From JADKAV01 sp963769435 (lineage in GTDB: Bacteria; Actinomycetota; Actinomycetes; S36-B12; UBA10799): DNA of 64,000 bases. This document shows, in pieces, positions 55,058-64,000 of the stretch. Position 1 is the first letter of the stretch. Each line of letters opens with the position of its first letter. The stretch lies in assembly GCA_963769435.1 (NCBI GenBank), contig CAVYLN010000002.1, positions 1,426,001 to 1,490,000 on the forward strand. The letters run 5' to 3'. A program made the position numbers and the translations under genes. The notes under the pieces were generated by a model. The model saw only the letters and a program-made list of their open reading frames with translations, ran no database searches and had not been told where the DNA came from.

Positions 55058-56260
55058 GTGCTTCATGTCGGCTTCACCGAATTGGGAGCGCCGAACAGCG
55101 CCGCGATCACCCTGGCGCGTGCCTTCGGGTCCTGGCCCGAAGACAGGATTCTGCAGTTGTGTTTCAGACCCGAAACACAGCGACAGACGGTCCTCGACAC
55201 GAGAGGAACCTTGACGCGCACGGTTGAGACCCGGGCAGCGCTGTTCACATCGCTTCGCACCCCGGGCGGTTCGAATACCGGGACGCGCGCACAGCATCAC
55301 CCAGTACGAGGAAGTCTGCGCGCGATGCGCGACCTGGGGCCCGTTCGTGTGCCGAGGGCTGTGATCGATCAGGTGACGCAGTTCTCGCCTGAAGTGATCC
55401 ACAGCCCCGTCTGGGGCCTTCGAGTGTCCCGGCTATGTCTGGCAATCTCGCGCACGTTCGACATCCCGATCGTGCCGCACTTCATGGACGACTGGCCCAC
55501 GACGGCCCATGCAGGCGTGATGATGGCCCGGACTGTCCGTCGTCAGATGCACAAGACACTGCGAGACCTGCTCGATCACTCACCCCGACTGCTCGTGGTC
55601 GGCCAACTCATGGCCGAGGAGTACACGGCTCGGTACGACCGGGAATGTGATGTCGTGGGCAACTGCGTGTCGGAGTCGGACATCATGCGCATGCGCGAGC
55701 AGAAACCTGCCGCGGATAGGACGCTGTTGTACGTCGGGGGGCTGAGCAACCGGCGCTCACAGGTGATCCAACGAGTCGCGGAGCACTTGCCCGAGGGCTG
55801 GCAACTGCGTCTGTTCGTCAATCCGAAAGAGGCTGCATCGGGCGCGGACCTGGCGCGCCGCAGTGGACGGATCGAGCATGCCGGTTCCCTGAACCCCGAG
55901 GACGTTCCGGAGAAGCTGGGATCGGCCGCCGCACTGCTCTTCGTGGAGACAGACGATCCAGACACACTTGCCTATACACGCCTATCGGTTTCGGGAAAGG
56001 TGCCCGAGTACTTGCTCTCCGGCAGACCCGTGGTGGCGGTGGGTCCCCCCACGCAGGCGAGCATCCGGGCGCTTCAGCAGTCCCCTCTGACGACAGTGGT
56101 GAGCGACCTGGCGCAGCTCCCCGCAGTGGTGACCGGGATCGCGGGTTCATCACGCTCAGCACAGGAAGCAGAAGAACTCAGCCACGTGTACACATGTCCC
56201 GCCACCCAAGCCCGCCTTCTCGCGTCACTCCAGCGGGCTGTGAACCCGGGTGCACCGTGA
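55058..56260 (+). CDS. Glycosyltransferase, GT-B fold (family 4-like)
   Basis: About 400 residues. VLHVGFTELGAPNSAAITLA is the N-terminal glycine-rich strand; VPHFMDDWPTTAHAG follows, RTLLYVGGLSNRRSQVI begins the nucleotide-binding domain, and SVSGKVPEYLLSGRPVVAVGP is the acidic-loop region near residue 320. GTG 55058 matches the start of homology; ATG 55013 inside gmd would add 15 residues. Donor and acceptor sugars are unknown. It is in the same direction as gmd and may use GDP-linked sugars. Confidence 0.78.
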   Translation: MLHVGFTELGAPNSAAITLARAFGSWPEDRILQLCFRPETQRQTVLDTRGTLTRTVETRAALFTSLRTPGGSNTGTRAQHHPVRGSLRAMRDLGPVRVPRAVIDQVTQFSPEVIHSPVWGLRVSRLCLAISRTFDIPIVPHFMDDWPTTAHAGVMMARTVRRQMHKTLRDLLDHSPRLLVVGQLMAEEYTARYDRECDVVGNCVSESDIMRMREQKPAADRTLLYVGGLSNRRSQVIQRVAEHLPEGWQLRLFVNPKEAASGADLARRSGRIEHAGSLNPEDVPEKLGSAAALLFVETDDPDTLAYTRLSVSGKVPEYLLSGRPVVAVGPPTQASIRALQQSPLTTVVSDLAQLPAVVTGIAGSSRSAQEAEELSHVYTCPATQARLLASLQRAVNPGAP

Positions 56261-56324
56261 CCTGAGGGCTCGGCCGGATCCCGGCGGAACGGCGACCCAA
56301 GCCAGCAGCACTAGTCTAGGTCGC

Positions 56325-57572
56325 GTGTCGAAATCCTCAGTTGTCGTTGACCTCGGACGCGACACTGAGCGCCCTCGACGTCTCGCGGCGATCGACATCG
56401 TCCTGCTCCTCACCCTGCTCTCGGCCCTGGTCCCCTGGACCCTCTCCACCAGCATCCAGCCGTCGTGGACGAGGGATCTGGTCTCCTTCGTCGTGCTGGT
56501 GGGTTGCGCCGTGGGCGGTGGGTTGCTCCACACGAGCCGAAAAGGGCGACTGGGTCTTGTTCTGGCATTCGCAGGTATGTGCACGCTCGGCATGTCGGTT
56601 TGGGTACGCAGCGGCGGATCAAGTTTCGGACTCAACTTCTGGGCGGGATGGGGCCCCTGGCTGCTGTCGGCGGCGTTCTTGCTCTTCGGGTTCACATTTG
56701 GCAGGCGGCGGTGGCACGAATGGCGCTGGATCCTGACGGTCGCAGGTGTGCTCGCGGCCGTGATCCAAGACGTCGGGATCCTCGGAAAGGCGCTCGGCAT
56801 CATCGGCAGCGAGACGTCACGCTATGGCGATTTCTACGGGATGCGCACGCTTCACGCCAGCCTGGCCCTGCTCATCGTGCTCGCATTCATCCTCACCCTC
56901 ACTGAGGAGGGAGCGGACCGGAGGAACGCTGCGTTGGCCACATTCCTCGGCGTCTCCGTGGTCCTCTCACAGCACCGCAGCGTCTGGGTGGCATTCACCA
57001 TCGTGACCCTCCTAATGCTCGTGCGGTTTGCTCGCCACGGTGCCAGCAAGGACACCTGGATCGCGCTGGGCGCACCATTCGTCTACCTCCTGATCGCCAA
57101 CCTCGCCCCTCTTGCTGGGCTGCACCTACTGCCAAGGGCGAGCGAGTCCGCCCCCGAACGAGGGCTGGCCGACGCAGCCACCTCATCGAACAGCCTCGAG
57201 TGGCGCCTTGAGATGTGGCGGACGCGACTGGTGGCGGCTCGGGACCCGGACCACTGGTTGTTCGGGGGAGTTCTGCGGGTCAATCCCGTCAAATGGCCCG
57301 GCGACGGTGTTATGAACCCTTACAACTCAGCCCACAACATGTTCGTGGATGTGAGCGTGATGCTCGGTCTTGTGGGACTCGCCGTGGTTATTGCGCTCTT
57401 CGTCGCTTCGACCTTGTTGCGATCCGATCGATTCGACCCCGTCGCGATCTTCCTCTGGGGGTTGCTCGGATACGGCATGTTCTACTACTGGCCCGCTTGG
57501 TCATGGGTGGTGATCGGAGTCGCCCTGACCGCCTCCCGCCAAGCCCCGACGGAACGGGCGACGCCGGGATGA
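56325..57572 (+). CDS. O-antigen ligase/polymerase-like membrane protein
   Basis: 415 residues and about eleven helices. HRSVWVAFTIV (arginine after a helix), a large periplasmic loop with LEWRLEMWRTRLVAARDPDHWLFGG, and NSAHNMFVDVSVMLGLVG match the Wzy/WaaL-like O-antigen ligase family. GTG 56325 gives a short basic N-terminus before the first helix. It would polymerise or ligate lipid-linked oligosaccharides outside the membrane. Its stop overlaps the next start (ATGA). Confidence 0.82.
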   Translation: MSKSSVVVDLGRDTERPRRLAAIDIVLLLTLLSALVPWTLSTSIQPSWTRDLVSFVVLVGCAVGGGLLHTSRKGRLGLVLAFAGMCTLGMSVWVRSGGSSFGLNFWAGWGPWLLSAAFLLFGFTFGRRRWHEWRWILTVAGVLAAVIQDVGILGKALGIIGSETSRYGDFYGMRTLHASLALLIVLAFILTLTEEGADRRNAALATFLGVSVVLSQHRSVWVAFTIVTLLMLVRFARHGASKDTWIALGAPFVYLLIANLAPLAGLHLLPRASESAPERGLADAATSSNSLEWRLEMWRTRLVAARDPDHWLFGGVLRVNPVKWPGDGVMNPYNSAHNMFVDVSVMLGLVGLAVVIALFVASTLLRSDRFDPVAIFLWGLLGYGMFYYWPAWSWVVIGVALTASRQAPTERATPG

Positions 57573-58729
57573 GACGGCTCGTCGTCGTGCAGCCCTACGT
57601 GCCGCGTTATCGCACTGCCTTCTACGTTCGCGCCGCCGAGCAACTGGCAGCAAGGGAAATTGCCCTCGAAGTCGTCGTGGGGAGGGCGGACAGCAGCCGC
57701 GGTGACGGAGATTCCGGCTTCCCCGCGCTCCTTGCCCACGACCTGTTGGAGTCGAGGACCGGGGGTCGATTGAGGTACCGTCCACTGCACCAGGTCGGTG
57801 GCACCGGGGCTGACCTTCTGGTGTTGGAGCAGGCGATCAAGAACCTGGACAACTACTTGCCGCTCCTACGCCAAGGGCCCGGCGCACCCGCCGTGGGGCT
57901 GTGGGGACACGGACGGTCGTATTCCTCGACTCAGGGTCATGCTGCGGCGCGCGTCAAGCAGTGGATGACTCGGCGGAGTGACTGGTTCTTCGCCTACACA
58001 CCCTCGGGGGCATTGGACGTAACGCGGCATGGCTTCCCGCCTGACAGAGTGACGGTCCTCTACAACACCATCGACACCGAGTCACTGATTCGTGACCTCC
58101 GCGCGACGAAAGATGCCGAGGTGTCCAGCTTCCAGGCGGAGCATGATGTCGATCCGCGATACTGCGCGCTGTTCCTGGGTGGGGTCGATGGCCTCAAGGA
58201 CATGGACTTCCTCGTCGAGGCAGTCCGTGAAGCCCACCGGCTCGAACCCCGTTTCCGCCTTCTGATCGCAGGCTCGGGGGCTGATGTCGGCAGGGTGAGG
58301 GTGCTGCAGCGAGCGGGTTTGCCGGTTCGTGTGCTCGGTCGGGTGGACGGGCGCGCCAAGGCGCTGGCACTGAAGTCGGCTCGGGTGCTTACCGTGCCGA
58401 GTCAACTCGGGCTGATCGTGGTGGATTCGTTCGTGAGCGGAGTGCCCATAGTCACCCGTGAGGCGAGCCTGCACGGACCCGAGGCCGAGTACCTCGCGCC
58501 CGGTGAAGACTCGTTGTGGCTCAGCAGAACGGCCACTGCCAGGGAGTACGGTGCCGCGGTCGTTGCCCTGCTTCGGGACGAGCAACGCTTGGGAGCCATG
58601 GCACAGTCCTGTCGAGACCGGGCGACCGACTACCCATTGAGCCGGATGGTGGAGTCCTTCGTTGGAGGCGTGGACGAGTGGACTCGCGCGGTGCCCCGGG
58701 GGCAACAGGGAACACGAACCCGTGTCTGA
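57569..58729 (+). CDS. Glycosyltransferase family 4-like protein
   Basis: 386 residues. VVVQPYVPRYRTAFYVRAAEQ is the acceptor-domain start; GLWGHGRSYSS, YTPSGALDVTRHGFPPDRVTVLYNTIDT and LFLGGVDGLKDMDFLVEAVRE lead to SQLGLIVVDSFVSGVPIVTRE, the usual E/D-x7-E-like site (here with Asp and Glu). It overlaps the ligase upstream by 4 bases and the flippase downstream by 8 bases, in a tightly packed run. Confidence 0.85.
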   Translation: MRRLVVVQPYVPRYRTAFYVRAAEQLAAREIALEVVVGRADSSRGDGDSGFPALLAHDLLESRTGGRLRYRPLHQVGGTGADLLVLEQAIKNLDNYLPLLRQGPGAPAVGLWGHGRSYSSTQGHAAARVKQWMTRRSDWFFAYTPSGALDVTRHGFPPDRVTVLYNTIDTESLIRDLRATKDAEVSSFQAEHDVDPRYCALFLGGVDGLKDMDFLVEAVREAHRLEPRFRLLIAGSGADVGRVRVLQRAGLPVRVLGRVDGRAKALALKSARVLTVPSQLGLIVVDSFVSGVPIVTREASLHGPEAEYLAPGEDSLWLSRTATAREYGAAVVALLRDEQRLGAMAQSCRDRATDYPLSRMVESFVGGVDEWTRAVPRGQQGTRTRV

Positions 58730-60146
58730 CCACCTGGTCCCGCGAGTCGCGCGGCAGGCTTCAGGTCTGCTCCTGGTTCAGGTAGTGCTCCTGGTGACGC
58801 AACTGGGCTACACCGCCGTTACGAGCCGACTCTTCGGGCCTGCGGAATTCGGCGCGTACGCCGCGGCCAGCGCGACGGTTGCCCTGGGCACACTGCTCGC
58901 TGTCAATGGCTTCGCAAAATCCACCGCCAGACGTCCGGACGATTCACCATCCGCCGACCGCCAGATTCTGGGTCTCGCTGTCATCGCCGCCACGTTTCTG
59001 GCAGTGCTCATCGCCGTCTCCGCGCCTCTACTTGCAGCGATTTGGGGCAACTCTGGGGCCATCCTGCTGATCAGGGTGATGAGCATCAGCATCGTCGCCG
59101 GCGCGTACGCAGGCGTGCTCTCCGGGGTCGTGCGCCGCATGGACGGGATGCGAACACTGACGGTCGCCTCGCTCACAGCGGGTTTGCTCGGGATCGCAGT
59201 CGGGACATCGGCGGCAGTTCTGCTCAGGCAGCCATGGACGCTCACGGTGCTGCCGGTAGCAACCCCGATCTTCCTGGGGATTCTGCTCGCCCTTCGACTC
59301 TCGGCCAGACGGTGTCCCGCGATCCCGCGCGCCGCAGTCCTGCCGGATCTCAGATTCGTCATCAACTCCTCGGGCACCTCCCTCACGAGCTACGCCACTT
59401 TCACGATCCCCTTGTGGGTCCTCAATCGCGTGACAGGACCCAATGTGCTCGGTGCCTGGAACCGCGCCGTCGCACTGACACAGGTCCCCGTGGAATCGGC
59501 CGTCCGAGCTTGGTCCACCGCGGCGTTTCCGCACTTCCGCAGAACGGATGGTTCTCCGGACCCAAGGGCCGCGTGGACCGAGTTGCTCGCCGGAGGTCTC
59601 TGGTTGGTCCTTCCAGTTGCACTCGGCCTGTCGCCGGCGGTCCACGCGTTCGTGATCCTCCTGTTGGGGGATCAATGGGCTCTGGCGGCACAAATGGCGG
59701 TCTGGTTGTGGCTGGCGGCCTCCGTCACAGCGATCACGACTCTACTGACGACCGCCACCGAGGCGGCCGGGGTCTTCAAGGTTCTGTGGTGGGGCCAGGC
59801 CTCGAGCCTGAGCGCGATGATCGTCGCCACGGTGGGCCTGGTGGTCACGGCTGAATGGCGCTGGCTCGCGGCCGGCACCCTGACCGCCGCGTGTCTGTCC
59901 TTGTTGGCCACCGTCCGCGCGGCACAGCGGCAGGGACTTGTGGGGGAAGCCGCCGCACGCTGGCTCGGGCTGGCACTACTCACTGGTGTGGTGGTCGGCG
60001 CGGTTCCCTTCCTGCTGGCCACGAACGGGAACCCTCACTGGGTTGTCATCGTCGTCAGTGGGATGTGCGTGGGCGCGTTCCTCATCGTGACTTTCGCCCT
60101 CAGGCAGCGTCTGCCGGTTCTGAGACACCTCGGGCGACGCACCTAG
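58722..60146 (+). CDS. Polysaccharide flippase (Wzx/MATE-like)
   Basis: 474 residues with about 12-14 helices. The first helix region (LLLVQVVLLVTQLGYTAVTSRLFGPAEFGAYA) has the typical Wzx pattern LFGPxEFGxYA; NVLGAWNRAVALTQVPVESAV resembles the central repeat. It should translocate lipid-linked oligosaccharide units. GTG 58722 starts inside the preceding glycosyltransferase gene. Gene order ligase-transferase-flippase supports one export machine. Confidence 0.87.
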   Translation: MSDHLVPRVARQASGLLLVQVVLLVTQLGYTAVTSRLFGPAEFGAYAAASATVALGTLLAVNGFAKSTARRPDDSPSADRQILGLAVIAATFLAVLIAVSAPLLAAIWGNSGAILLIRVMSISIVAGAYAGVLSGVVRRMDGMRTLTVASLTAGLLGIAVGTSAAVLLRQPWTLTVLPVATPIFLGILLALRLSARRCPAIPRAAVLPDLRFVINSSGTSLTSYATFTIPLWVLNRVTGPNVLGAWNRAVALTQVPVESAVRAWSTAAFPHFRRTDGSPDPRAAWTELLAGGLWLVLPVALGLSPAVHAFVILLLGDQWALAAQMAVWLWLAASVTAITTLLTTATEAAGVFKVLWWGQASSLSAMIVATVGLVVTAEWRWLAAGTLTAACLSLLATVRAAQRQGLVGEAAARWLGLALLTGVVVGAVPFLLATNGNPHWVVIVVSGMCVGAFLIVTFALRQRLPVLRHLGRRT

Positions 60147-60166
60147 AGCGATCGCGCTCCGGTGCC

Positions 60167-60946
60167 TCAGCTCACGAGAACCGCGTCGATGGGGGACCAC
60201 AGGGAGGGTGGCAACACTTGCGGGCCGTGCACGACCTTCGGCGCTCCGAGAAAGGCCGCCCACCATGAAAAGGTGCTCCCCGTGGCAACGAGCACCTCGG
60301 CCCGCGCCAACGCCTCGAAGTCGGACAGTACAGATCCGCCGCTGAGGACACGAAACGGAACCGGCAACTCAAGGGTGTCCTCGCACCACTTCGGGTCGTC
60401 GCTGATCACCTCGACCAGGTGGGAACTCCGCGCTTCCACGGCACACGCGACTGCCCGCTGGAACCAGGTGGCATCCGCGTTCTGCTCGAGTGCCACGTAG
60501 TCTCCACGTCGAACGTGCACACGGACCACGGGATCCCGCTGGACGTTCGCCAGGGCGAACATGTGGCGCAACTCGTCGCGGGTGGTCAAGGCGTACTCAG
60601 TGCGCTGCCAGTATCCGAGATACCACGATCCCTCGTGACCGACCGGGGGGACAGCGCCCTCTGCGTCGAGATCCACCGTGATACCCGCTGGACCCCGAAC
60701 AGTTCGCAAAAGTCGCGCCACCGGATCCAGTCGGCCGTGGGGCACGGGCATGAGCGAGGATCCGCGCACGCGTGAGTTCCACATGGCATCTCGCATCGCC
60801 TGAGGTCCGCACAATCCCGATCGCCCGACGAACGACAGGTCGAACGAACTCGGCAAGCCCGTGCGATGGTTCAGCCACCGCGCCAAGCTGTATTGGAAGA
60901 GTTGGTTGCCGAGGCGACCCATGAGCACCACGACGTTCCTAGACAT
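60167..60946 (-). CDS. Alpha-1,2-fucosyltransferase-like glycosyltransferase, family 11
   Basis: 259 residues of GT11. The N-terminus VVVLMGRLGNQLFQYSLARWL carries the GRLGNQLFQY family motif; VVRVHVRRGDYVALEQ is the GDP-fucose-binding HxRRxDY motif; SDDPKWCEDTL and GSTFSWWAAFLG (motif III) follow. ATG 60946 has AGGA 5 bases upstream and overlaps the upstream gene by 8 bases. Together with Gmd and Fcl, it indicates addition of L-fucose to a surface glycan. Confidence 0.9.
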   Translation of the reverse strand: MSRNVVVLMGRLGNQLFQYSLARWLNHRTGLPSSFDLSFVGRSGLCGPQAMRDAMWNSRVRGSSLMPVPHGRLDPVARLLRTVRGPAGITVDLDAEGAVPPVGHEGSWYLGYWQRTEYALTTRDELRHMFALANVQRDPVVRVHVRRGDYVALEQNADATWFQRAVACAVEARSSHLVEVISDDPKWCEDTLELPVPFRVLSGGSVLSDFEALARAEVLVATGSTFSWWAAFLGAPKVVHGPQVLPPSLWSPIDAVLVS

Positions 60947-61997
60947 CGTGGTCCTGTGGGATTCTCGCCCAGGGATCCGGCGGCGGTGGTTCAACGTGAT
61001 CCCAGACCTGAGAGATCATGAATCTGACAGCCTCCCGGTGGCTGACCCGGCCCTTTGCCCATGCGTGCGCGGCTCTGCCAAGATCCAGCGCTTCTCCTTG
61101 GGCCAGCACAGCACCGACGGACCGGCGGACTTCCCGCGGACTGTCGACCAGCAGAACACCGGAATCAGGCCCGGGGAGCCAGTCCATCTGCGGGTGTCGT
61201 GTGGTGACCTGGACCCGCCCACTGACCATCGCGATGGCCAGTCGGTCGCTGGTATAGGAGTGCGTTCCCGGGAAGTGGTCCCAGTTCGCCACGATCTGCG
61301 CCCGTTGCACGAACGACGCCTGCGAACCGAACTGGACGGCCCCCTGAGACCAATTCGGGGGCCACCCGGGCCCACCGAGCAGAAACCGGGGACCGTGATC
61401 CCTACGCAACCCGGCTACGAGGCGGAACCTCTGCCACGAACCTGGAAGGCCCGAAACCAGCGGAACACGCATCAGGTTGGAGCCCAGGAACACGACGTCA
61501 CTGGAGGGCCGCCCGTGATCCAGCCCACGTTCCGCATCTGCGAACAGAACATGGTCGTACGTGTGCATGATTCCCACGACGCGATCAGCCCCCGCATCAC
61601 GCAAGAGTTCGGTCTGGGGATGACCGCCGACACTGAAGACAACATCAGCCAGGGACAGCCATGCCCTCATCTCCAATGGCGGGCGCTTGCCCCGTCCCCA
61701 GGGGTCACCCTCCCAGTACAGGACCCTCCGACCCGACAGCGCCTTGCTCACACCGTGCATGTCCGTGACCCGCGACTTCATGGACAGGACAAGGACGTCT
61801 TCACACCTCGAGGTCGAGATCGCGTCGATGACCCGCCGATTCACCTCATCCGAAGTCTCACCCGGGCGCGCAGCGGCGTACACCACCTCCACGACGTCCA
61901 GTTCTCCCGAGGCCACAAGACAACGCAAGCCGTCGAGATGTCCCGGTGAGCCGGATTCATCCGGGTGGTTAGACACCAACAGAACGGAGGGCCGCAC
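60939..61997 (-). CDS. Glycosyltransferase-like protein of the polysaccharide locus
   Basis: 352 residues with a GT-B-like layout: VLLVSNHPDESGSPGHLDGL at the N-terminus, RVLYWEGDPWGRGKRP near 110 and SDVVFLGSNLMRVPLVSGLPG near 170. SYTSDRLAIAMVSGRVQVTTRH is the C-terminal sugar-nucleotide region seen in CgeB-like transferases. GTG 61997 has GAAGG about 4 bases upstream and removes an Arg-rich leader without similarity. It overlaps the fucosyltransferase start by 8 bases. Confidence 0.72.
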   Translation of the reverse strand: MRPSVLLVSNHPDESGSPGHLDGLRCLVASGELDVVEVVYAAARPGETSDEVNRRVIDAISTSRCEDVLVLSMKSRVTDMHGVSKALSGRRVLYWEGDPWGRGKRPPLEMRAWLSLADVVFSVGGHPQTELLRDAGADRVVGIMHTYDHVLFADAERGLDHGRPSSDVVFLGSNLMRVPLVSGLPGSWQRFRLVAGLRRDHGPRFLLGGPGWPPNWSQGAVQFGSQASFVQRAQIVANWDHFPGTHSYTSDRLAIAMVSGRVQVTTRHPQMDWLPGPDSGVLLVDSPREVRRSVGAVLAQGEALDLGRAAHAWAKGRVSHREAVRFMISQVWDHVEPPPPDPWARIPQDHDV

Positions 61998-62087
61998 GCA
62001 GCCTTCACCGCTCCATCGAAACACGCGAGTTGCCGTGGCTGGCAACACGGACGCTGTACATGCCAGCACCCTAGCGCCGCAAGTGAA

Positions 62088-63302
62088 TCAAACCGGCCTG
62101 GACAGCAACTGCTCATACTGCACCAGGAGGTACTGGGCCCGGGCAGCGTATGTGTTCTCCGCCGCAAACCTGCGAGCAGCATCGCTCTGTGCCCGCCAAG
62201 ACCGTTCATCCCACTCGAGGGCTCGCGCCAGGGCTGAGCCCAGGCGCTCCGGGAGCGAGCGGCCGGGGGCAGGATCGACCAGAACGAAGCCCTCTCGGTG
62301 AAAGAAACGTCGGAGCCCGAACTGGTCGAGGGCGACGGTGGGTACTCCCCTCGCGGCGGCTTCTAGCGTCTGGGCCGAGGACGAGTCGCGTACCCCGGTG
62401 AAGAGGTGCACCTTGGCAGAGGCCAGTTCTTGCTGAACAGCGTCCCACGGCAGGCGGCCCAGGATCTCGACAGCCGAGGTGTCGACCAGGTCCGAAGTCC
62501 AGCCACGCAGATCATCTGACAGAGGACCACCACCTATGAATCGGATACGTGCCTCGGGAACCTGCTGGAGGCAGTGGCGAAAGGCTTCCACGGCCAGTCG
62601 GACACCCTTGATGGGCAGGAGACGCCCGACCCAGATGACGGTCGGTCGCACCGGCACCGCGCTTGAAGGGGGTATATGCCTGACGCCGTCTGCCAGCAGA
62701 GGAGCCGTCCTCCCTGCGCTGAGTCGGCCCACGGCCCGTTCGGTTTCCCAGTTGGTGGTCAGCACCAGATCGGCCCCCCGCACCCCCGGAGACCAGAGTC
62801 GGCGGAGCCCGGCCCCTCCAGCCAGTGCCGCGTTCCGCAGGTGCTGCCAGTTCATGGACCCATCAACCCACTCGGAAAGATCACGGGCTAAGGCTTGGCC
62901 GCCCCCGACCGGGCCGAGGACCAGCGGGCGCACCGCGCCGGCAAGACCGACCGGATGATTCACCGACCCCCATGACACGTGGTGACCGACATCCCAGTCG
63001 GTGTGAGCGCGTGCCCACGTGTGGACCCGCCGTTGAAAGGCCCGGTACTTCGCATAGACCCCGATCTGCCCGCGCTGCAGAACTGCGGGGCGAACCGCGT
63101 CGGAAAGAAATGTCGCGCCCAATCGCAGGCCGACCCCTTGCGCCGCGGCCAATTCAGGCGCAACTCGCGCCTGGTCGGATTCCCTCGTGAGCAGATGAAC
63201 ATGTGCCCCAGCGCGTGCCAACTCCAGCGCCGTGAACCACGTGTTGGCGGCCTCGCTGCCCCCCGTCGGATCACACGTATAGCCGCTCAGCAGCACGCGC
63301 AC
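62088..63302 (-). CDS. Glycosyltransferase family 4
   Basis: 404 residues. YTCDPTGGSEAANTWFTALELARAG-like N-terminus (glycine/serine pocket, residues 7-27), HHVSWGSVNHPVG near 105, VIWVGRLLPIKGVRLAVEAF at the domain junction and the active-site stretch DSSSAQTLEAAARGVPTVALDQFG (E-x7-like) near 325. It ends in a helix packing back on the first domain. Its ATG immediately follows the phosphoglycosyltransferase stop region, so they are co-transcribed. Confidence 0.88.
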   Translation of the reverse strand: MRVLLSGYTCDPTGGSEAANTWFTALELARAGAHVHLLTRESDQARVAPELAAAQGVGLRLGATFLSDAVRPAVLQRGQIGVYAKYRAFQRRVHTWARAHTDWDVGHHVSWGSVNHPVGLAGAVRPLVLGPVGGGQALARDLSEWVDGSMNWQHLRNAALAGGAGLRRLWSPGVRGADLVLTTNWETERAVGRLSAGRTAPLLADGVRHIPPSSAVPVRPTVIWVGRLLPIKGVRLAVEAFRHCLQQVPEARIRFIGGGPLSDDLRGWTSDLVDTSAVEILGRLPWDAVQQELASAKVHLFTGVRDSSSAQTLEAAARGVPTVALDQFGLRRFFHREGFVLVDPAPGRSLPERLGSALARALEWDERSWRAQSDAARRFAAENTYAARAQYLLVQYEQLLSRPV

Positions 63303-64000
63303 TCAGTACGCCCCACGTCCGCCCAGAACCGCACTGACCGTGCTCGCCATGATCACGAAGTCCATCGACAGCGACCAGTTCTCCACGTAGTAGAGGTCGA
63401 GGCGCACCGATTCCTCCCACGACAGGTCCGAGCGCCCTCGCACCTGCCACAGGCCGGTCATCCCGGGCCGCGCCCGCAGCCGCCTGACGGCCAGGTCGTC
63501 ATACCGCTCGACGTCGTCCGTCGGGTGAGGACGGGGACCGACTAGGCTCATGTCCCCCCGCCACACGTTGATCAGTTGTGGCAACTCATCGAGGGAGAAC
63601 CGGCGCAGGAACCGGCCGATCCGGGTGACCCGCGGGTCGTCGGCCATCTTGAAGGTGGCGCCGTCGTCGCCGTGCGCAGCACGTAGCTCGTCGCGCCGGG
63701 CGTCCGCATCTTCGTACATGGTCCGGAACTTCCAGCACTCGAACCTCCGGCCGTCCATCCCGACCCGCTCCTGCTTGAACAGCGCCGGGCCCGGGGACCC
63801 GCGCCGGATGAGCAGACCCATCAGCAGCATGGGTAGGCCCAGCAGGATCAACAGGATCGACGAACCGACCACGTCGGTGATGGCCTTCAGCACGACTGCG
63901 GTCCCGCTGAACTTGGGCATGTCGACACGTACGAAGGACAAGGCCTCCACCGGCTCGACAGACAATCGCGGACCGGCAACCTCGATCAGCGAGGCACTGA
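63303..64000 (-). CDS. Polyprenyl-phosphate glycosyl-1-phosphate transferase (C-terminal part; runs off window)
   Basis: The visible 232 codons are the C-terminal catalytic part of a WbaP/CpsE-type initiating enzyme, which links the first sugar-1-phosphate to undecaprenyl phosphate. A membrane helix (SSILLILLGLPMLLMGLLI), GPALFKQERVGMDGR, FECWKFRTMYEDAD, FSLDELPQLINVWRGDMS and SLVGPRPHPTDD are diagnostic. The frame is open without a stop to base 64000, and the N-terminal PAS-like/helical region is expected beyond. It would be the first step of the glycan assembly encoded across 49-64 kb. Confidence 0.92.
   Translation of the reverse strand, partial: SASLIEVAGPRLSVEPVEALSFVRVDMPKFSGTAVVLKAITDVVGSSILLILLGLPMLLMGLLIRRGSPGPALFKQERVGMDGRRFECWKFRTMYEDADARRDELRAAHGDDGATFKMADDPRVTRIGRFLRRFSLDELPQLINVWRGDMSLVGPRPHPTDDVERYDDLAVRRLRARPGMTGLWQVRGRSDLSWEESVRLDLYYVENWSLSMDFVIMASTVSAVLGGRGAY

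Overview
The window is very GC-rich with dense coding on both strands, frequent 4-base start/stop overlaps (ATGA, GTGA) and many GTG starts. The gene content points to a high-GC actinobacterium: an EtfD-type menaquinone-linked Fe-S oxidoreductase, a mycobacterial-type dCTP deaminase, fused CysNC plus CysD, an LCP cell-wall ligase, a GH76 enzyme and a CopD-CtaG fusion. I cannot assign a genus. About sixteen conserved genes are broken by one-base frame changes, sometimes at homopolymers. I read most of these as consensus or assembly indels, because both halves keep family motifs. Joined coordinates are given for such genes.

Layout. 1-5.2 kb (minus): a translationally coupled run of lipid kinase, SulP transporter and DUF2252 protein, followed by a P-type ATPase cut by the window edge. 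5.2-7.1 kb: a tandemly duplicated divergent pair of a lipoprotein and a lysine-rich secreted protein; the second lipoprotein copy is a remnant. 7.3-8.1 kb: an NAD(P)-binding oxidoreductase. 8.2-17.6 kb: a putrescine/GABA catabolic block (putrescine-type aminotransferase, aminobutyraldehyde dehydrogenase, GabT, a second aldehyde dehydrogenase, saccharopine-dehydrogenase-family enzyme, APC permease, Lrp/AsnC regulator), with a perfect inverted repeat in the divergent promoter.

17.6-25.9 kb (minus): a copper/cytochrome-oxidase-assembly run (CopC, CopD-CtaG, Sco, PCuAC, Tat-exported DyP peroxidase, lipoprotein, MazF-like protein), preceded by PPK2 and an AbiEi/DUF559-like gene. A three-copy tandem repeat lies at 25.95-26.2 kb. 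26.2-32.1 kb: acyltransferase, EtfD, small membrane protein, and a MASE4-GGDEF-EAL cyclic-di-GMP protein. 32.3-37.6 kb: sulfate activation, Dcd, a lipoprotein and a DUF2786/zinc-peptidase protein. 37.7-46.5 kb: GH76, LCP, aldo/keto reductase, lipoprotein hydrolase, a PepSY-like secreted protein with a two-component system, agmatinase, and a VapBC pair with a broken toxin and a visible operator.

46.6-64 kb: DUF2804, then a surface-polysaccharide locus: WecG/TagA transferase, two O-antigen-ligase-like proteins, a UDP-sugar dehydrogenase, the GDP-L-fucose pathway (Gmd, Fcl), a GT11 fucosyltransferase, four other glycosyltransferase-like proteins, a flippase and the initiating phosphoglycosyltransferase. 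Together these would build, assemble and export a fucose-containing glycan on a lipid carrier. I saw no rRNA, tRNA, CRISPR array, insertion sequence or phage module.
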